Shown here: piece after piece, positions 9,428 through 19,468 of the stretch
Layout: every line of letters begins with the position of its first letter
How positions within the stretch are numbered: the first letter of the stretch is position 1
Assembly (NCBI RefSeq): GCF_000765805.2
Contig: NZ_JRPD02000001.1
Coordinates: 124,001 to 188,000, forward strand
Length of the DNA: 64,000 bases
DNA from: Helicobacter muridarum
GTDB lineage: Bacteria > Campylobacterota > Campylobacteria > Campylobacterales > Helicobacteraceae
Reading direction: 5' to 3'
Notes under the pieces: model-generated
Told to the model about the DNA's origin: nothing
What the model saw: only the letters and a program-made list of their open reading frames with translations
Database searches by the model: none
Position numbers and translations under genes: made by a program

Positions 9428-10468
9428 ATGAGACATGGAGATATATCAAGCAACCCTGATACGCTAGGGATAGCAGTAGTCAATTATAAAATGCCAAGAT
9501 TGCATACAAAACAAGAAGTGTTACAAAATTGCTATAATATTGTTGAAATGATGCAAGGTATTAAGCAGGGATTACCCGGTTTGGATTTAATCGTTTTTCC
9601 TGAATACTCTACTATGGGTATTATGTATGATAAGCAAGAAATGTATGATACCGCAGCTTGCATTCCCGGAGAAGAAACAGAGATTTTCTCATCAATGTGT
9701 AAAAAGTTAAAAATTTGGGGTGTATTTTCATTGACAGGAGAAAGGCATGAGGAGCATCCTAAAAAGCCTCCTTATAATACTTTAATCCTTATTAATGATG
9801 AGGGGCAAATTGTGCAAAAATACCGCAAAATTATGCCTTGGTGCCCTATAGAGGGCTGGTATCCCGGAGATAGGACATATGTTGTTGATGGACCTAAGGG
9901 TATGAAAATCTCACTTATAATCTGTGATGATGGGAATTATCCAGAAATTTGGCGTGATTGTGCTATGAAAGGGGCTGAACTTATCATTCGTTGTCAAGGC
10001 TATATGTATCCTAGCAAACAGCAGCAGATAGACCTTGTTAAAACTATGGCTTGGACGAATAATTGCTATGTGGCTGTTGCCAATGCAACTGGCTTTGATG
10101 GAGTTTATACTTATTTTGGACATTCTAATATCGTAGGTTTTGATGGCAGGACCCTTGGGGAATGTGGCACAGAAGAAAATGGAATCCAATACGCTCAATT
10201 ATCCATACATGAGATTAGAAATGCAAGAAAATACGACCAAAGCCAAAATCATCTTTTTAAATTGCTCCATAGAGGATATAGCGGGATATTTGAAAGTGGT
10301 GAGGGGGATAAGGGCATTGCTGATTGTCCTTTTGAATTTTATAAACAATGGGTGCTTGATGCAAAGAAAGCCCAAGAGAATGTCGAACAATTTACAAGAG
10401 AAAATATAGGTGTAGCAGATTGTCCTGTAGCTAATCTCCCACACGAGGGCAAAGAAAAGGAAAAATAA
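9428..10468 (+). CDS. amiE: Aliphatic amidase AmiE
   Basis: Hydrolyses short aliphatic amides to the acid and ammonia in the cytoplasm; in Helicobacter it supplies ammonia alongside urease. 346 residues, full length. The nitrilase-fold triad falls exactly where it does in Pseudomonas and H. pylori AmiE: Glu59 (VFPEYST), Lys134 (KYRKIMPW) and Cys166 ([13 protein letters not shown]). The N-terminus [14 protein letters not shown] and the long C-terminal arm mark it as AmiE rather than the formamidase AmiF. GGAATATC precedes the ATG. The stop overlaps the start of the following AAA+ gene by one base, indicating an operon. Confidence 0.95.
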
Positions 10469-11496
10469 TGCCTTTTATTACAGATAGATTAGAATCTCTA
10501 CAAAGGCAGCAAGAAAGTATCGATTCAAAGGAGATAAGCAAGAAAGAATTAGTAAATGAGCCCACACAAAAGAGCTTTGTTAGTCGCTTTTCCTATCAAC
10601 TACAAGATGTAATGAATTTTCTAAAAGCTAATATTATAGGACAAGATGAAGCTCTAAAAAGTATAGAGAAAATACTCAAAGTAGTAAAAGCAGAACTTAA
10701 TGATTCTAAAAGACCTCTAGCAGTAGCTCTGCTTTTAGGTCCTACAGGAGTAGGTAAAACTTCTACAGCTAAGCTTTTGGCTCAAGCTTTGAGCAGAAAT
10801 GAGGATAATTTCTGTCGTATAGATATGAATACTCTAGCACAAGAACATTATGCTGCCTCCTTAATTGGTGCGCCACCGGGCTATGTAGGGAGCAAGGAGG
10901 GGAATACTTTATTTTCTGCACAAAACATAGCAGGCACTTATAGTGTGCCCTCTGTAGTGCTTTTTGATGAAATCGAAAAAGCCAATCAAAATGTTTTACT
11001 TTCATTGCTTGAAGTGCTTGATAGCGGCGAACTTACTTTAACTTCAGGAGTTAAAAAAATCAATTTTAGAAATGCAATTATCATAATGACTAGCAATCTT
11101 GGTGCTAAGGAAGTTTTTAACTATCGCAAAAAACATGGGAATCCTGATTATAGGAGAGAAAAAAAGATTATAAAAAAGAAACTTGAAGAAAACTTCTTAC
11201 CCGAATTTATCAATAGAATTGATTATATTTTATATTATCAAAGCATAGAAAAAACGCAACTAGAACAAATCATAAATTTAGAATTGCAAACACTAAAGTC
11301 AAAGGGGCTAGGCGATATTATCATTTCAAAAAAAGTTATGAAAAAACTAATAGATTCTTATAATTTTGTCTATGGAGTAAGAGATATAAAAAGAATGTTT
11401 TATAATGATATATTACCCTTGATAGCAGATAGGATTTTAAATGATGAACAAGTATCTATCATCGATATACAAGATTGTAAATTTGTAATAAGATAG
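10468..11496 (+). CDS. AmiB-like AAA+ chaperone ATPase
   Basis: 342 residues with one AAA+ module of the ClpA/ClpB second-domain type: Walker A LLGPTGVGKTSTAK near 92, Walker B VVLFDEIEKAN near 165, sensor-1 IIIMTSNLG near 208, and the arginine-finger/sensor-2 stretch FLPEFINRIDYI and YGVRDIKRM. No ClpP loop was recognised. The start overlaps the amiE stop (TAATG). In Pseudomonas the gene after amiE, amiB, encodes an ATPase of this kind, so this is probably its equivalent, helping amidase assembly or associated transport; that role is inference. Confidence 0.85.
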   Translation: MPFITDRLESLQRQQESIDSKEISKKELVNEPTQKSFVSRFSYQLQDVMNFLKANIIGQDEALKSIEKILKVVKAELNDSKRPLAVALLLGPTGVGKTSTAKLLAQALSRNEDNFCRIDMNTLAQEHYAASLIGAPPGYVGSKEGNTLFSAQNIAGTYSVPSVVLFDEIEKANQNVLLSLLEVLDSGELTLTSGVKKINFRNAIIIMTSNLGAKEVFNYRKKHGNPDYRREKKIIKKKLEENFLPEFINRIDYILYYQSIEKTQLEQIINLELQTLKSKGLGDIIISKKVMKKLIDSYNFVYGVRDIKRMFYNDILPLIADRILNDEQVSIIDIQDCKFVIR

Positions 11497-11877
11497 GCCC
11501 AATACAGATATTTTTTAAGGTATCCCTTGAAATGGTTACAATAATAATTTATCCTATTCTAAATTCTTAGTTTTAATGGGTTGTTTTTTAAATAAAAGAG
11601 CTAAAATATTTATTCTCTCATTTTTATTTTAATTTACCTGCAGACTTAGAGATTATATCATACATTGCGCAATTAATACTTTTTACTTCATTTTTAATGA
11701 GATTTAGAATTTGCAACACATCATAATTATGTTTCTTACTTAAGATTCTAGTTCTATTTTAAGAACTATTTTAAAAGTCTATAAATATTCATACAACCTT
11801 TGCAGAAAATATGATTTATTTGACTTTATTGCCTTATTAATAACATCTTATCTTAATAATAAAGATTGCAAGATTGG
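11497..11877. other. Intergenic region holding the guaA relic
   Basis: 381 bp between the convergent amiB-like gene and phnW. Apart from the guaA relic the DNA is AT-rich and without recognisable genes. It is the presumed boundary between the chromosomal amidase operon and the accessory island. Confidence 0.5.
11624..11740 (-). pseudogene. Decayed relic of the guaA 3' end (copy 4)
   Basis: The minus strand encodes NEVKSINCAMYDIISKSAGK and then TAA, which aligns without gaps to the GuaA C-terminus [20 protein letters not shown]. At DNA level 11644-11695 matches the guaA 3' end at roughly three positions in four. It lies just downstream of the amidase operon, nearly 20 kb from guaA, at the far edge of the accessory island, and is the most diverged of three extra copies. 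Confidence 0.7.
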
Positions 11878-13011
11878 CTATTTAGAAATTGTATCTGTAT
11901 AAATTTTTATAAATTCAAGCAATCTTTCTATATCATTAACTTTTAGATCGCCTATATTGCCTATTCGAAAAGTATCAGCATTACTTAACTTGCCCGGATA
12001 AATCACAAAGCCATTAGATTTCAAATATTCGTACATACCCTTAAAAGTAAAATCTTTAAAATTAGGATAACAAAATGTGGTAATAATAGGCGAATGATAG
12101 CTTTTAGCGATGTAGCATTCATAACCTAGATTCTCCATACCCTGACTTAGAATTTCTTGCATTTGTTTGTAACGTTTGTATCGCATTAATATTCCACCTT
12201 CCTCCTCAAGCTCTATTAAAGCCTCTCTAAACGCGTGAACAATATGCGTAGGTGAAGTAAAACGCCATTTTCCATTATTTTGCTCCATACATTCCCATTG
12301 TGCATACATATCCAAACATAAAGATTTTGCACAATCTTTTAGCTTTTCTAAACTGACTCTTTTGGCAATGATGAAGCCAAATCCAGGAACTCCTTGTATG
12401 CATTTATTTGCTGATGATACTAAAAAATCAATCTCTAATTTCTCTATATCTATAGGAATCCCACCAAAAGAACTCATAGCATCGATAATTAGCACCTTAT
12501 TATTTGTTTTTACAACTCTACAAAGCTCCTCTAAAGGATTCAAGATTCCCGTTGTTGTCTCACAATGAACAAACACAACATGCGTAATGGTGCTATCTTG
12601 CAATGCTTCATTCATTATTTCTGGTGTTATAATTCTATTTTCTTGGATGTTGATACAAACGTGATTAATTTGTGCAATTTGTGCAATTCTTTTGCCATAT
12701 TCACCATTGGTTAGTATAAGTAACTTGCCAACTTTTCCAAATGCCGTTGTTATAACACTCTCTACAGAAAAACTCCCGCTACCTTGCATCAAAATAGTTG
12801 TATATCTTTCTGATAAATTAGCAATAGAACATAATCTTTGACGCACATCTTGCACAACAGAGTTATAATCACTATCCCAAGTGCATAAGTCCTTTAGCAT
12901 AGCAGCACGTACTCGTTTACTTGTAGAAAGTGGACCTGGTGTTAAAAGCATATAATCATTATCTGGGATATGGGAATAATCTTGCATAATTACTTCCTTA
13001 TAATCTTTCAT
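11878..13011 (-). CDS. phnW: 2-aminoethylphosphonate--pyruvate transaminase
   Basis: Converts 2-aminoethylphosphonate and pyruvate to phosphonoacetaldehyde and alanine, the first step of AEP breakdown. 377 residues, class-V aminotransferase fold with LLTPGPLSTS at the N-terminus and the PLP lysine in SSANKCIQGVPGFGF near residue 200, preceded by the cofactor Asp in LIIDAMSSFGG. The start overlaps the phnX stop by 14 bp. It is the last gene of a five-gene minus-strand cluster with transport genes. Confidence 0.95.
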   Translation of the reverse strand: MKDYKEVIMQDYSHIPDNDYMLLTPGPLSTSKRVRAAMLKDLCTWDSDYNSVVQDVRQRLCSIANLSERYTTILMQGSGSFSVESVITTAFGKVGKLLILTNGEYGKRIAQIAQINHVCINIQENRIITPEIMNEALQDSTITHVVFVHCETTTGILNPLEELCRVVKTNNKVLIIDAMSSFGGIPIDIEKLEIDFLVSSANKCIQGVPGFGFIIAKRVSLEKLKDCAKSLCLDMYAQWECMEQNNGKWRFTSPTHIVHAFREALIELEEEGGILMRYKRYKQMQEILSQGMENLGYECYIAKSYHSPIITTFCYPNFKDFTFKGMYEYLKSNGFVIYPGKLSNADTFRIGNIGDLKVNDIERLLEFIKIYTDTISK

Positions 13012-13780
13012 CTATTTGCTCTAGCGCAAAAGGTAAGTGGCTTAAATCATCAATTACCATATCTGCACCCGCTTCATAAAGTTTCACCTTAACGTGGTTT
13101 TTTAGATTTTCTAATTTTTCTTTAGAGAGACTTCCAATTTCATCTTCACTAAGTCCTAGACTTGAGCTTCCAAGCACTACACCTATGTTTTTGCAACCAG
13201 CATTTACTCCCTCTTGCATATCTATTGTTGTATCGCCTATTTTTACTATATGTTTTTGTGGATAGATATTTAATCGCCTTGCATTTTCATAAATCATATA
13301 AGGATAAGGGCGACCATAACCTAATTCATCAGACGCAATGCAGCAATCTGGTTTATATCCATTTTTAGCGGTAAGCGGCAAGATAATATCCATCATTTTT
13401 TTTGTATATCCAGTAGTTGTTCCAATCTTAATATTATTCTTGCGTAAAAATTCTACACTTTCCAATACAAAGGGGTTTAATTGTGTATAATCACCCAATG
13501 TTGCAAATACACTTTTTTCAAAAACATCATATAAAGATTTAACATCATCTTCTGTGTAATCTCTTTTATAACGCTCTATAAATTGAGCTTTTATTTGCGG
13601 CATAGATAATAAGGCTTTAGTATGATCCATTTTAAGCATTCCCATATGCTCTCTTGCCTCATTAATGCTAAGATCTAATCCAAATTCTTTAAAAGCCTCT
13701 ATAAAAGCACCTAGTGGAGAAAAACAACCATAATCAATAGTAGTTCCTGCCCAATCAAAAATAACAGCTTTAATTTTCAT
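12998..13780 (-). CDS. phnX: Phosphonoacetaldehyde hydrolase (phosphonatase)
   Basis: Cleaves the C-P bond of phosphonoacetaldehyde to acetaldehyde and phosphate. 260 residues, HAD superfamily: the nucleophile Asp9 is in VIFDWAGTTID, the Schiff-base Lys50 in MGMLKMDH, a feature specific to phosphonatases, and the acidic pair in IVKIGDTTIDM near 180. It overlaps the permease stop by 4 bp and phnW by 14 bp, so all are probably translated from one message. Confidence 0.95.
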   Translation of the reverse strand: MKIKAVIFDWAGTTIDYGCFSPLGAFIEAFKEFGLDLSINEAREHMGMLKMDHTKALLSMPQIKAQFIERYKRDYTEDDVKSLYDVFEKSVFATLGDYTQLNPFVLESVEFLRKNNIKIGTTTGYTKKMMDIILPLTAKNGYKPDCCIASDELGYGRPYPYMIYENARRLNIYPQKHIVKIGDTTIDMQEGVNAGCKNIGVVLGSSSLGLSEDEIGSLSKEKLENLKNHVKVKLYEAGADMVIDDLSHLPFALEQIDERL

Positions 13781-15498
13781 TTTGTCTCCTTTAATATTTT
13801 TTTAATAATAAAACTCTTTACAATCTCGTAAAGAAATTTCATTATAAAATTTATACACATGATTAAAATAGCAAGTGCCGCAGCCTCTTCAATATAACCT
13901 TTTTCATCAAGATGAATTATAGTAATAGCAGCCATTTTGTTAGTGGTACTATAAATAAAAACGATTGCCGAGATACTTATCATAGAATTAAGAAAAAAAT
14001 ATATAAAATTTTCTAAAATAGCTGGTAAGCAAAGTGGGATATATATACGCTTTAACATACCCCATTTACTTATCCCCATGCTTTCACAAACAGCTTCTAA
14101 TTCATTATCAATTTTAGCCAACGCATTTTTTACACTTAAAGATGGGATAGAAAAAAAGTGTATGATATTGCAAATAACAATAATCCAAAAAGTTCCATAA
14201 AGTGAATAAAAAATATTACTTAGATACAAATCTTTATCCAATTGAAAATCTGGTTTATTAAAAAATAAAATATAAGCAATTCCAACGACTAATCCCGGTA
14301 ATGCTGCTGGAGCAATGATTAAAAAATTAGCGATATTTTGTAGTATAGGACTTTTATTCATCTTATTTAAGTAGCCAAAAATAAAAACAAAAATCGCCCC
14401 AGACACTGCTGTGAGTAAAGAAATAATCAAGGAATTTTTCAAGGTATATAAACCATCAATACTAGATTCTATTTGAAAATGAGCTAATGTTAAACTAAGA
14501 TCATGGGGGTAAAGTGTAATAAGCGAAGCCAACAAAACCGAAAACATAATTGTAAGAATAACAAAGGTTGGGATACTCGCCAAAATGCCAAATATAACAT
14601 CTCTTAATGTATGTGAATCTATTTGGTATTTTGTAGCCTTTGCGCTTAAAACATGTGTTTGCTTTTCTGCTTTTTTTAAAATCCAAAAAATAATCAAAGA
14701 GGGTATAAATAAAATAATGCTAATTGTAGCCCCCATACTAAGATTTTGCACTCCTATAATTTGCTTATAAATTTCAATAGACAAAACGCTATACCCACCA
14801 CCAATAATAATAGGTGTGCCAAAATCTGTAAAACAAAGTATAAAAGATACAAGCACAGCACTTAAGAGTGAAAATTTAATATTAGGCAATGTAATGTATA
14901 AAAAGCTTTTTAGGGGTGAGATTCCAATAATTTTTGCTTGCTCATAAAGTCTATAATCTGCAGATTGAAGCCCTAAGTGAATAATTAGAAAGCTTTGTGG
15001 AAAAATATAAATACTTTGAGCAATAACAATTCCTGTAAATCCATAAATAGAAAAGTCATCAAGTCCTAAAAAGGAGGTGATAATCCCCTTCTTACCGAAT
15101 AAAAAGGCTAATCCTAAGCCATACGTTAAATTTGGCACAAAAAGAGGTAGCATAGAAATATGATGAAAGACTTTTTTTCCTCTTAAATTGGTGCGTAAAA
15201 TAGCATAAGCACAAATCAAGGCAAAGCTCACACCAAAAAATGTAGAAGTCAAAGAAACAACAAAAGTGTTTTTAAGAGAGACGAGCAAAAGACTATCATC
15301 TAAATAAAGTTTAAAATTTTGTAATCCTATAAAATTATTATTGGTATCTAAAAATGCCATTGCAAATAAAAATCCCAAAGGAATTACTAGGAATATTCCT
15401 AAAACAATAAGACAAATACAAAATAGAAATGAATGCAAATTAATCCTTTGTAAAAATTGCAAACCAAAATTTAATAAAGGATTGTTCAATACAATCAT
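13777..15498 (-). CDS. Fused two-domain permease of a 2-aminoethylphosphonate ABC transporter
   Basis: 573 residues with about a dozen membrane segments, made of two fused BPD_transp_1 permease domains. Each has an EAA-type loop: EQAKIIGISPLKSFLYITLP near 185 and EAVCESMGISKWGMLKRIYIP near 495. This double permease is the form seen in the AEP transporters of the PhnS2-T2-U2 type. The start (ATG 15498) overlaps the frame-corrected ATPase stop as ATGA. Confidence 0.88.
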   Translation of the reverse strand: MIVLNNPLLNFGLQFLQRINLHSFLFCICLIVLGIFLVIPLGFLFAMAFLDTNNNFIGLQNFKLYLDDSLLLVSLKNTFVVSLTSTFFGVSFALICAYAILRTNLRGKKVFHHISMLPLFVPNLTYGLGLAFLFGKKGIITSFLGLDDFSIYGFTGIVIAQSIYIFPQSFLIIHLGLQSADYRLYEQAKIIGISPLKSFLYITLPNIKFSLLSAVLVSFILCFTDFGTPIIIGGGYSVLSIEIYKQIIGVQNLSMGATISIILFIPSLIIFWILKKAEKQTHVLSAKATKYQIDSHTLRDVIFGILASIPTFVILTIMFSVLLASLITLYPHDLSLTLAHFQIESSIDGLYTLKNSLIISLLTAVSGAIFVFIFGYLNKMNKSPILQNIANFLIIAPAALPGLVVGIAYILFFNKPDFQLDKDLYLSNIFYSLYGTFWIIVICNIIHFFSIPSLSVKNALAKIDNELEAVCESMGISKWGMLKRIYIPLCLPAILENFIYFFLNSMISISAIVFIYSTTNKMAAITIIHLDEKGYIEEAAALAILIMCINFIMKFLYEIVKSFIIKKILKETK

Positions 15499-16486
15499 AT
15501 TTTTGCCTTATTTTTACAATAAATGGTGTATTTTTTATCGGTATGGTAAAAAATATTATCCCCAACTTTGAGCTTCAACTCGGCAAAATCCTTAGTTGAA
15601 ACATAGCTTATCATGTCATCTGCTTGTTTTTTGTTTGAACAATTAAAGGTGATCTTAAAAAACTACCCAAAAATTCCACATCTTTTATTATCCCATTTTT
15701 ATCACCTTTGTCCTTTTTAATAGTTATATGTTCAGGTCGCAACAATGTCATTGATTCATTAGTGTATAAAGTATTAATTTCTCCGATAAAATTGGCTGTA
15801 AAGAAATCTTTAGGATTAGTATAAATTTCTTGTGGCGTATCAATTTGAGTAATTTTGCCCTGATTTATAACAGCAATTCTATCAGACATGCTCAACGCTT
15901 CATCTTGGTCGTGAGTTACCATTATGCTTGTCATATTTAACCCATCATGAATTGCCTTTATATCATTTCTTAATTTGTGTCTGACTTTTTTATCAAGCGC
16001 ACTTAAAGGCTCATCAAGCAATAAAATATTAGGCTTTAAAGCTAGAGCTCTAGCAATAGCTACTCTTTGTTGCTGTCCACCGCTTAATTCTCTTGGGAAC
16101 TTCATTTCATTGCCAATTAAACCAACAAGTTCAAAACTCTCATAAACAATCTGTTTGATTCTCTTTTTAGAATGACCTTGCTCTTTGAGCGGAAAAGCTA
16201 GATTCTCATAAGCACTCATATGAGGAAATAGGGCATAAGATTGAAATACCATAGAAAACTCGCGCTTTGATGCCTTTGTTTTGGTAATGTTATTTTGCTT
16301 ATAAAATATCTTACCACTATCGCATTGTTCTAATCCGGCTATAATACGCAAAAGTGTGCTTTTACCACAGCCACTATAACCCAATAAAGAAATAAATTCT
16401 CCCTTTTTGATTTCTAAATTGATATTTTGTAGCACTTTTTGTTCATTAAAACTTTTGCATAGATTTTCTATTTTTAATAAAGGCAT
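15495..16486 (-). pseudogene. ABC transporter ATPase for 2-aminoethylphosphonate, frameshifted in the C-terminal domain
   Basis: The nucleotide-binding domain is intact: Walker A GYSGCGKST near 37, signature LSGGQQQR near 134, Walker B LLLDEPLSALD near 155 and the H-loop VTHDQDEA. The direct frame stops at 15611 after 291 residues. Adding one A to the run of six (T 15627-15632) continues as KKQADDMISYVSTKDFAEL to a stop that overlaps the permease ATG, restoring the TOBE-like tail and a length near 330. The ATPase core could still work without the tail. The cause may be slippage, decay or a sequencing error. Confidence 0.85.
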
Positions 16487-16488
16487 TA

Positions 16489-17510
16489 TTATTCCTTATT
16501 TTCTCCATCAAAGTAAGTATTCCACTGCTTTAAAATTACTTCTCTTTTTTCTGACATTTGCACAAAATCTGTAGGGGCAAGTTTTGTATAAGGATCTTGA
16601 AGATAACCCAATGGTTTTGTTTCTTGTTTAATGCCTGTTAAAGCATTATTACTTGCATAAAGCTTCATTGCTTCATCGCTACTTGCCCATTTAGCAAAAA
16701 TCTCTGCATTAGGATTTGGAGAGCTTTTCTTAAGTAATGCCAAACTCTCCAAGTCAAAACCATAGCCCTCACTTGCAAATATCATTTTAATGGGCTTATT
16801 TTCTATTAACATTCTATGTCCTCTATATCCTAATGAGATTCCAATTGGATATTCCCCACTTAATGCCATTCGTGCTGGTTTTGAGCCAGAATGTGTATAG
16901 AGGGCAACATTTTTATTTAGTTCTTTCATATAATCCCAAGCTTTCTCCTCTCCAAACAATTCAATCCAACCAACAACAGTTAAAAATCCTGTTCCAGAAC
17001 TTGTTGGATTTGACATACTAATTAATCCCTTATAGATTGGCTTGGTTAAATCTTTGTATGATTGCGGAATTGGTAGCGATTTATTAGAAAGTTCCTTTTC
17101 ATTGATAATAATAGCACTCTCTACGCCTGATAAGCCTACATAATAGGGTGGATTATCTATATCTTTAAAGTTAGCTTGAAAGTCATTTAGATTAGGTATA
17201 TCTAAAGGTGCTAAGAGATTTTCAGACTTTAATTTTTCCATATTAAAAATTGACAAGCCATAAATCACATCTGCTTTAGGATTATCTTTTTCAGCTAAGA
17301 CTTTAGAGCTAATAACTCCATGAGAATCTAAGACAACTTCAGTTTGTATGTTTGGGTAAGCCTTATTAAAAGCACCAATATATTGTGTGATTTGCTCATT
17401 TTCAAAAGCAGTATAAATAAGTAGCTTATCATTACTTGCTACTTCAGTTTTTTTATCTGATACACAACCAAAAATAGTATTCCTATACATAATAAAATCA
17501 AAAATCTCAT
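16489..17510 (-). pseudogene. 2-aminoethylphosphonate-binding lipoprotein, signal peptide out of frame
   Basis: Periplasmic binding protein of the iron(III)/AEP type (extracellular solute-binding family 1): LLIYTAFENEQITQYIGAFN near the N-terminus and NPTSSGTGFLTVVGWIELFG in the middle. The long frame begins at 17490 without a usable signal. An ATG at 17510 in another frame encodes MRFLILLCIGILF; adding one T to the run of five (A 17470-17474) joins them to give the lipobox LFFGC and a proper lipoprotein. As written the protein would not be exported. First gene of the AEP cluster. Confidence 0.82.
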
Positions 17511-17833
17511 AATGCTCTCTTGTTTAAGATTGAATGTTGACATTATCATCATTGCATATAAAATCTATGATTATTTTGTGTAAAATATAAGTAAATCAAA
17601 AGGTTTATAACTACCTATCTTTAATTATTTAAAAAGTAAGAATAAAATGGCTTAGAACCACCAAAGGCAAAAAGATTCAATATATTTTATAATCTAAAGA
17701 TGTGCAAAACCTATATCCTACGCAAAATATGGATGGAGGAATATAATCTTTTATAATACAAACATAGCTTTGGGAATCCATTTACTAAAGAAACTACGGC
17801 TTTGCCTTGTTTTGGTATGACTAGGGTAGCGTT
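17511..17833. other. Divergent intergenic region between the phosphonate cluster and the R-M genes
   Basis: 323 bp, AT-rich. A TATAAT at 17688-17693 (plus strand) is a possible -10 element for the rightward R-M genes but is 140 bp from the ATG. No clear promoter for the leftward phosphonate cluster was found, and no gene. Confidence 0.4.
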
Positions 17834-18706
17834 ATGACTAAACAGCTTACAAGATTAGATTCTTGCCTTGAGGCAAAAAGCTTTGTTAAATGGGCAGGGG
17901 GTAAAAGGGCGTTAGTGGATTCTATTATTTCTTATATGCCGGGTAGTTTTAATGCCTATTTTGAACCTTTTGTTGGTGGTGGCGCATTGTTTTTTGCTTT
18001 AAGGAATAGAGGACTTTTAGATTCTAAAACTATATATTTAAGCGATAAAAATAAGGAGCTTATCAATGCCTATGAAGTTATACAAAATAATCCAAAAGCA
18101 CTTTTAAAAGAGCTAGAATCTCTGCAAAATAAACATAATAAGGAGTTGTTTTATAATATCCGCAATCTTGATAGAAGCAAGGATTTTGCAAAATTAGATT
18201 CTAAATTTAGAGCAGCAAGATTTATTTACTTAAATAAAACCTGCTTTAATGGGCTATGTCGCTATAACGCTAAGGGACAATTTAATACACCAATAGGAAG
18301 CTATAAGAATCCAAAAATTTATAATGAATCTTTGGTTTTCAACGCACATAAAGCCTTGCAGGGAGTAAATCTTTTTTGTGGGGATTTTGAGGAGATTTTA
18401 GTAGAGGCTAAAAGTGGAGACTTTGCCTATCTTGACCCACCCTATTTTCCGCTTAGCAATACTTCAAGCTTTGTAAGCTATACAGATAATTTTTTACAAA
18501 AAGAGCAGGAACGCTTGAGGGCGGTTTTTAAGGAGCTAGATTCTAAAAATGTGAAAGTTTTGCAAACTAATTCAAGTGCAGATTTTATAAAGAATCTTTA
18601 TAAAGATTTTGGCATTATAGAATTAAAGGCAAAAAGAGCAATAAACTGCAAGGGCGAGAAAAGAGGCGAGATTATAGAATTATTGATTAGGGGGAATTAT
18701 GAGTAA
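17834..18706 (+). CDS. Dam-family (D12) adenine DNA methyltransferase
   Basis: 290 residues. Alpha-class N6-adenine methyltransferase: SAM motif FVKWAGGKRAL at the N-terminus, FEPFVGGGALFF near 41, and catalytic motif DPPY in FAYLDPPYFPL near 200. These features match Dam/DpnM enzymes, many of which modify GATC; the target here is not proven. The gene overlaps the following restriction-enzyme gene by 8 bp. A second methyltransferase follows, an order that recalls DpnII-type systems with two methyltransferases and one nuclease. Confidence 0.9.
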   Translation: MTKQLTRLDSCLEAKSFVKWAGGKRALVDSIISYMPGSFNAYFEPFVGGGALFFALRNRGLLDSKTIYLSDKNKELINAYEVIQNNPKALLKELESLQNKHNKELFYNIRNLDRSKDFAKLDSKFRAARFIYLNKTCFNGLCRYNAKGQFNTPIGSYKNPKIYNESLVFNAHKALQGVNLFCGDFEEILVEAKSGDFAYLDPPYFPLSNTSSFVSYTDNFLQKEQERLRAVFKELDSKNVKVLQTNSSADFIKNLYKDFGIIELKAKRAINCKGEKRGEIIELLIRGNYE

Positions 18707-19468
18707 AAATAGCGAGAGTTGGGAAAAGATTTTTAGAGATTTGAAAATTGATAAACACGATTTTAATAAATCACCTTTTAATATAAGTGCTGAGCAAATT
18801 AAGTTTTGTGTTAAAAATTTTGCTAAAACTTCACAAAAAGAAGTGCGTATTTTGTGTAAACAAGATTCAAAAGAAGAAAGACCACAGGTTTTTATTGATA
18901 ATAATCTTTTTATTTTGCCTGTGAAAAATGGAGGGTATACTATTTGCAAGGGAGATGGATATATTGATATTCCAGATATTCAAACTCAATCTATAAGCTA
19001 TAAAAGCAAGCTTGATTTTGAACTAAAAAGTGCTAAAGTGGGAGATTCTGAAATGCAACATTTGGATTTTGCCTATGCTTCTAGCTTAATTAGGACTTTT
19101 TTGAATGATGAAAGCTTAGTTTTGAGTATAAGAGGCAGAAAATATACGCCAGAATTTAGTTTTAATACAAATATTTACAACAATATTCTTGTTAAATCTG
19201 TGCAAACTGAAGTGGATAGTGGTTTTGAGGGAAAAGATAAAATTGTGCTAATAGAAGCAAAAAATTCTCAAACAAAAAATGTAATTATTAGACAACTTTA
19301 TTATCCTATGAGACAATGGCATATCCATACACAAAAGGAAGTTATCACGCTTTTTTTGAAAAACGAGGCGATGAATTTTTAATTTGGGAATTTGCTTTTA
19401 AGGATATGCAAAATTATAATAGTATCTTTTGTAAAAGAAGTGCGAGATTTGAAATTGGGAACAATTAA
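18699..19468 (+). pseudogene. Type II restriction endonuclease, frameshifted at a T7 tract
   Basis: The frame from 18699 contains a PD-(D/E)XK-like core, EVDSGFEGKDKIVLIEAKN, followed by IRQLYYPMRQWH, as in a group of type II endonucleases. It ends early (19382). Extending the run of seven T (19351-19357) to eight continues with FFEKRGDEFLIWEFAFKDM to a stop at 19466-19468, directly before the next ATG, giving about 256 residues. It overlaps the Dam-type gene upstream. The homopolymer position near the 3' end makes on/off slippage plausible. Confidence 0.75.

Noticed and set aside
10140-10444. Small ORFs on both strands inside amiE.
   Set aside because: They overlap a full-length amidase with all catalytic residues and have no signatures.
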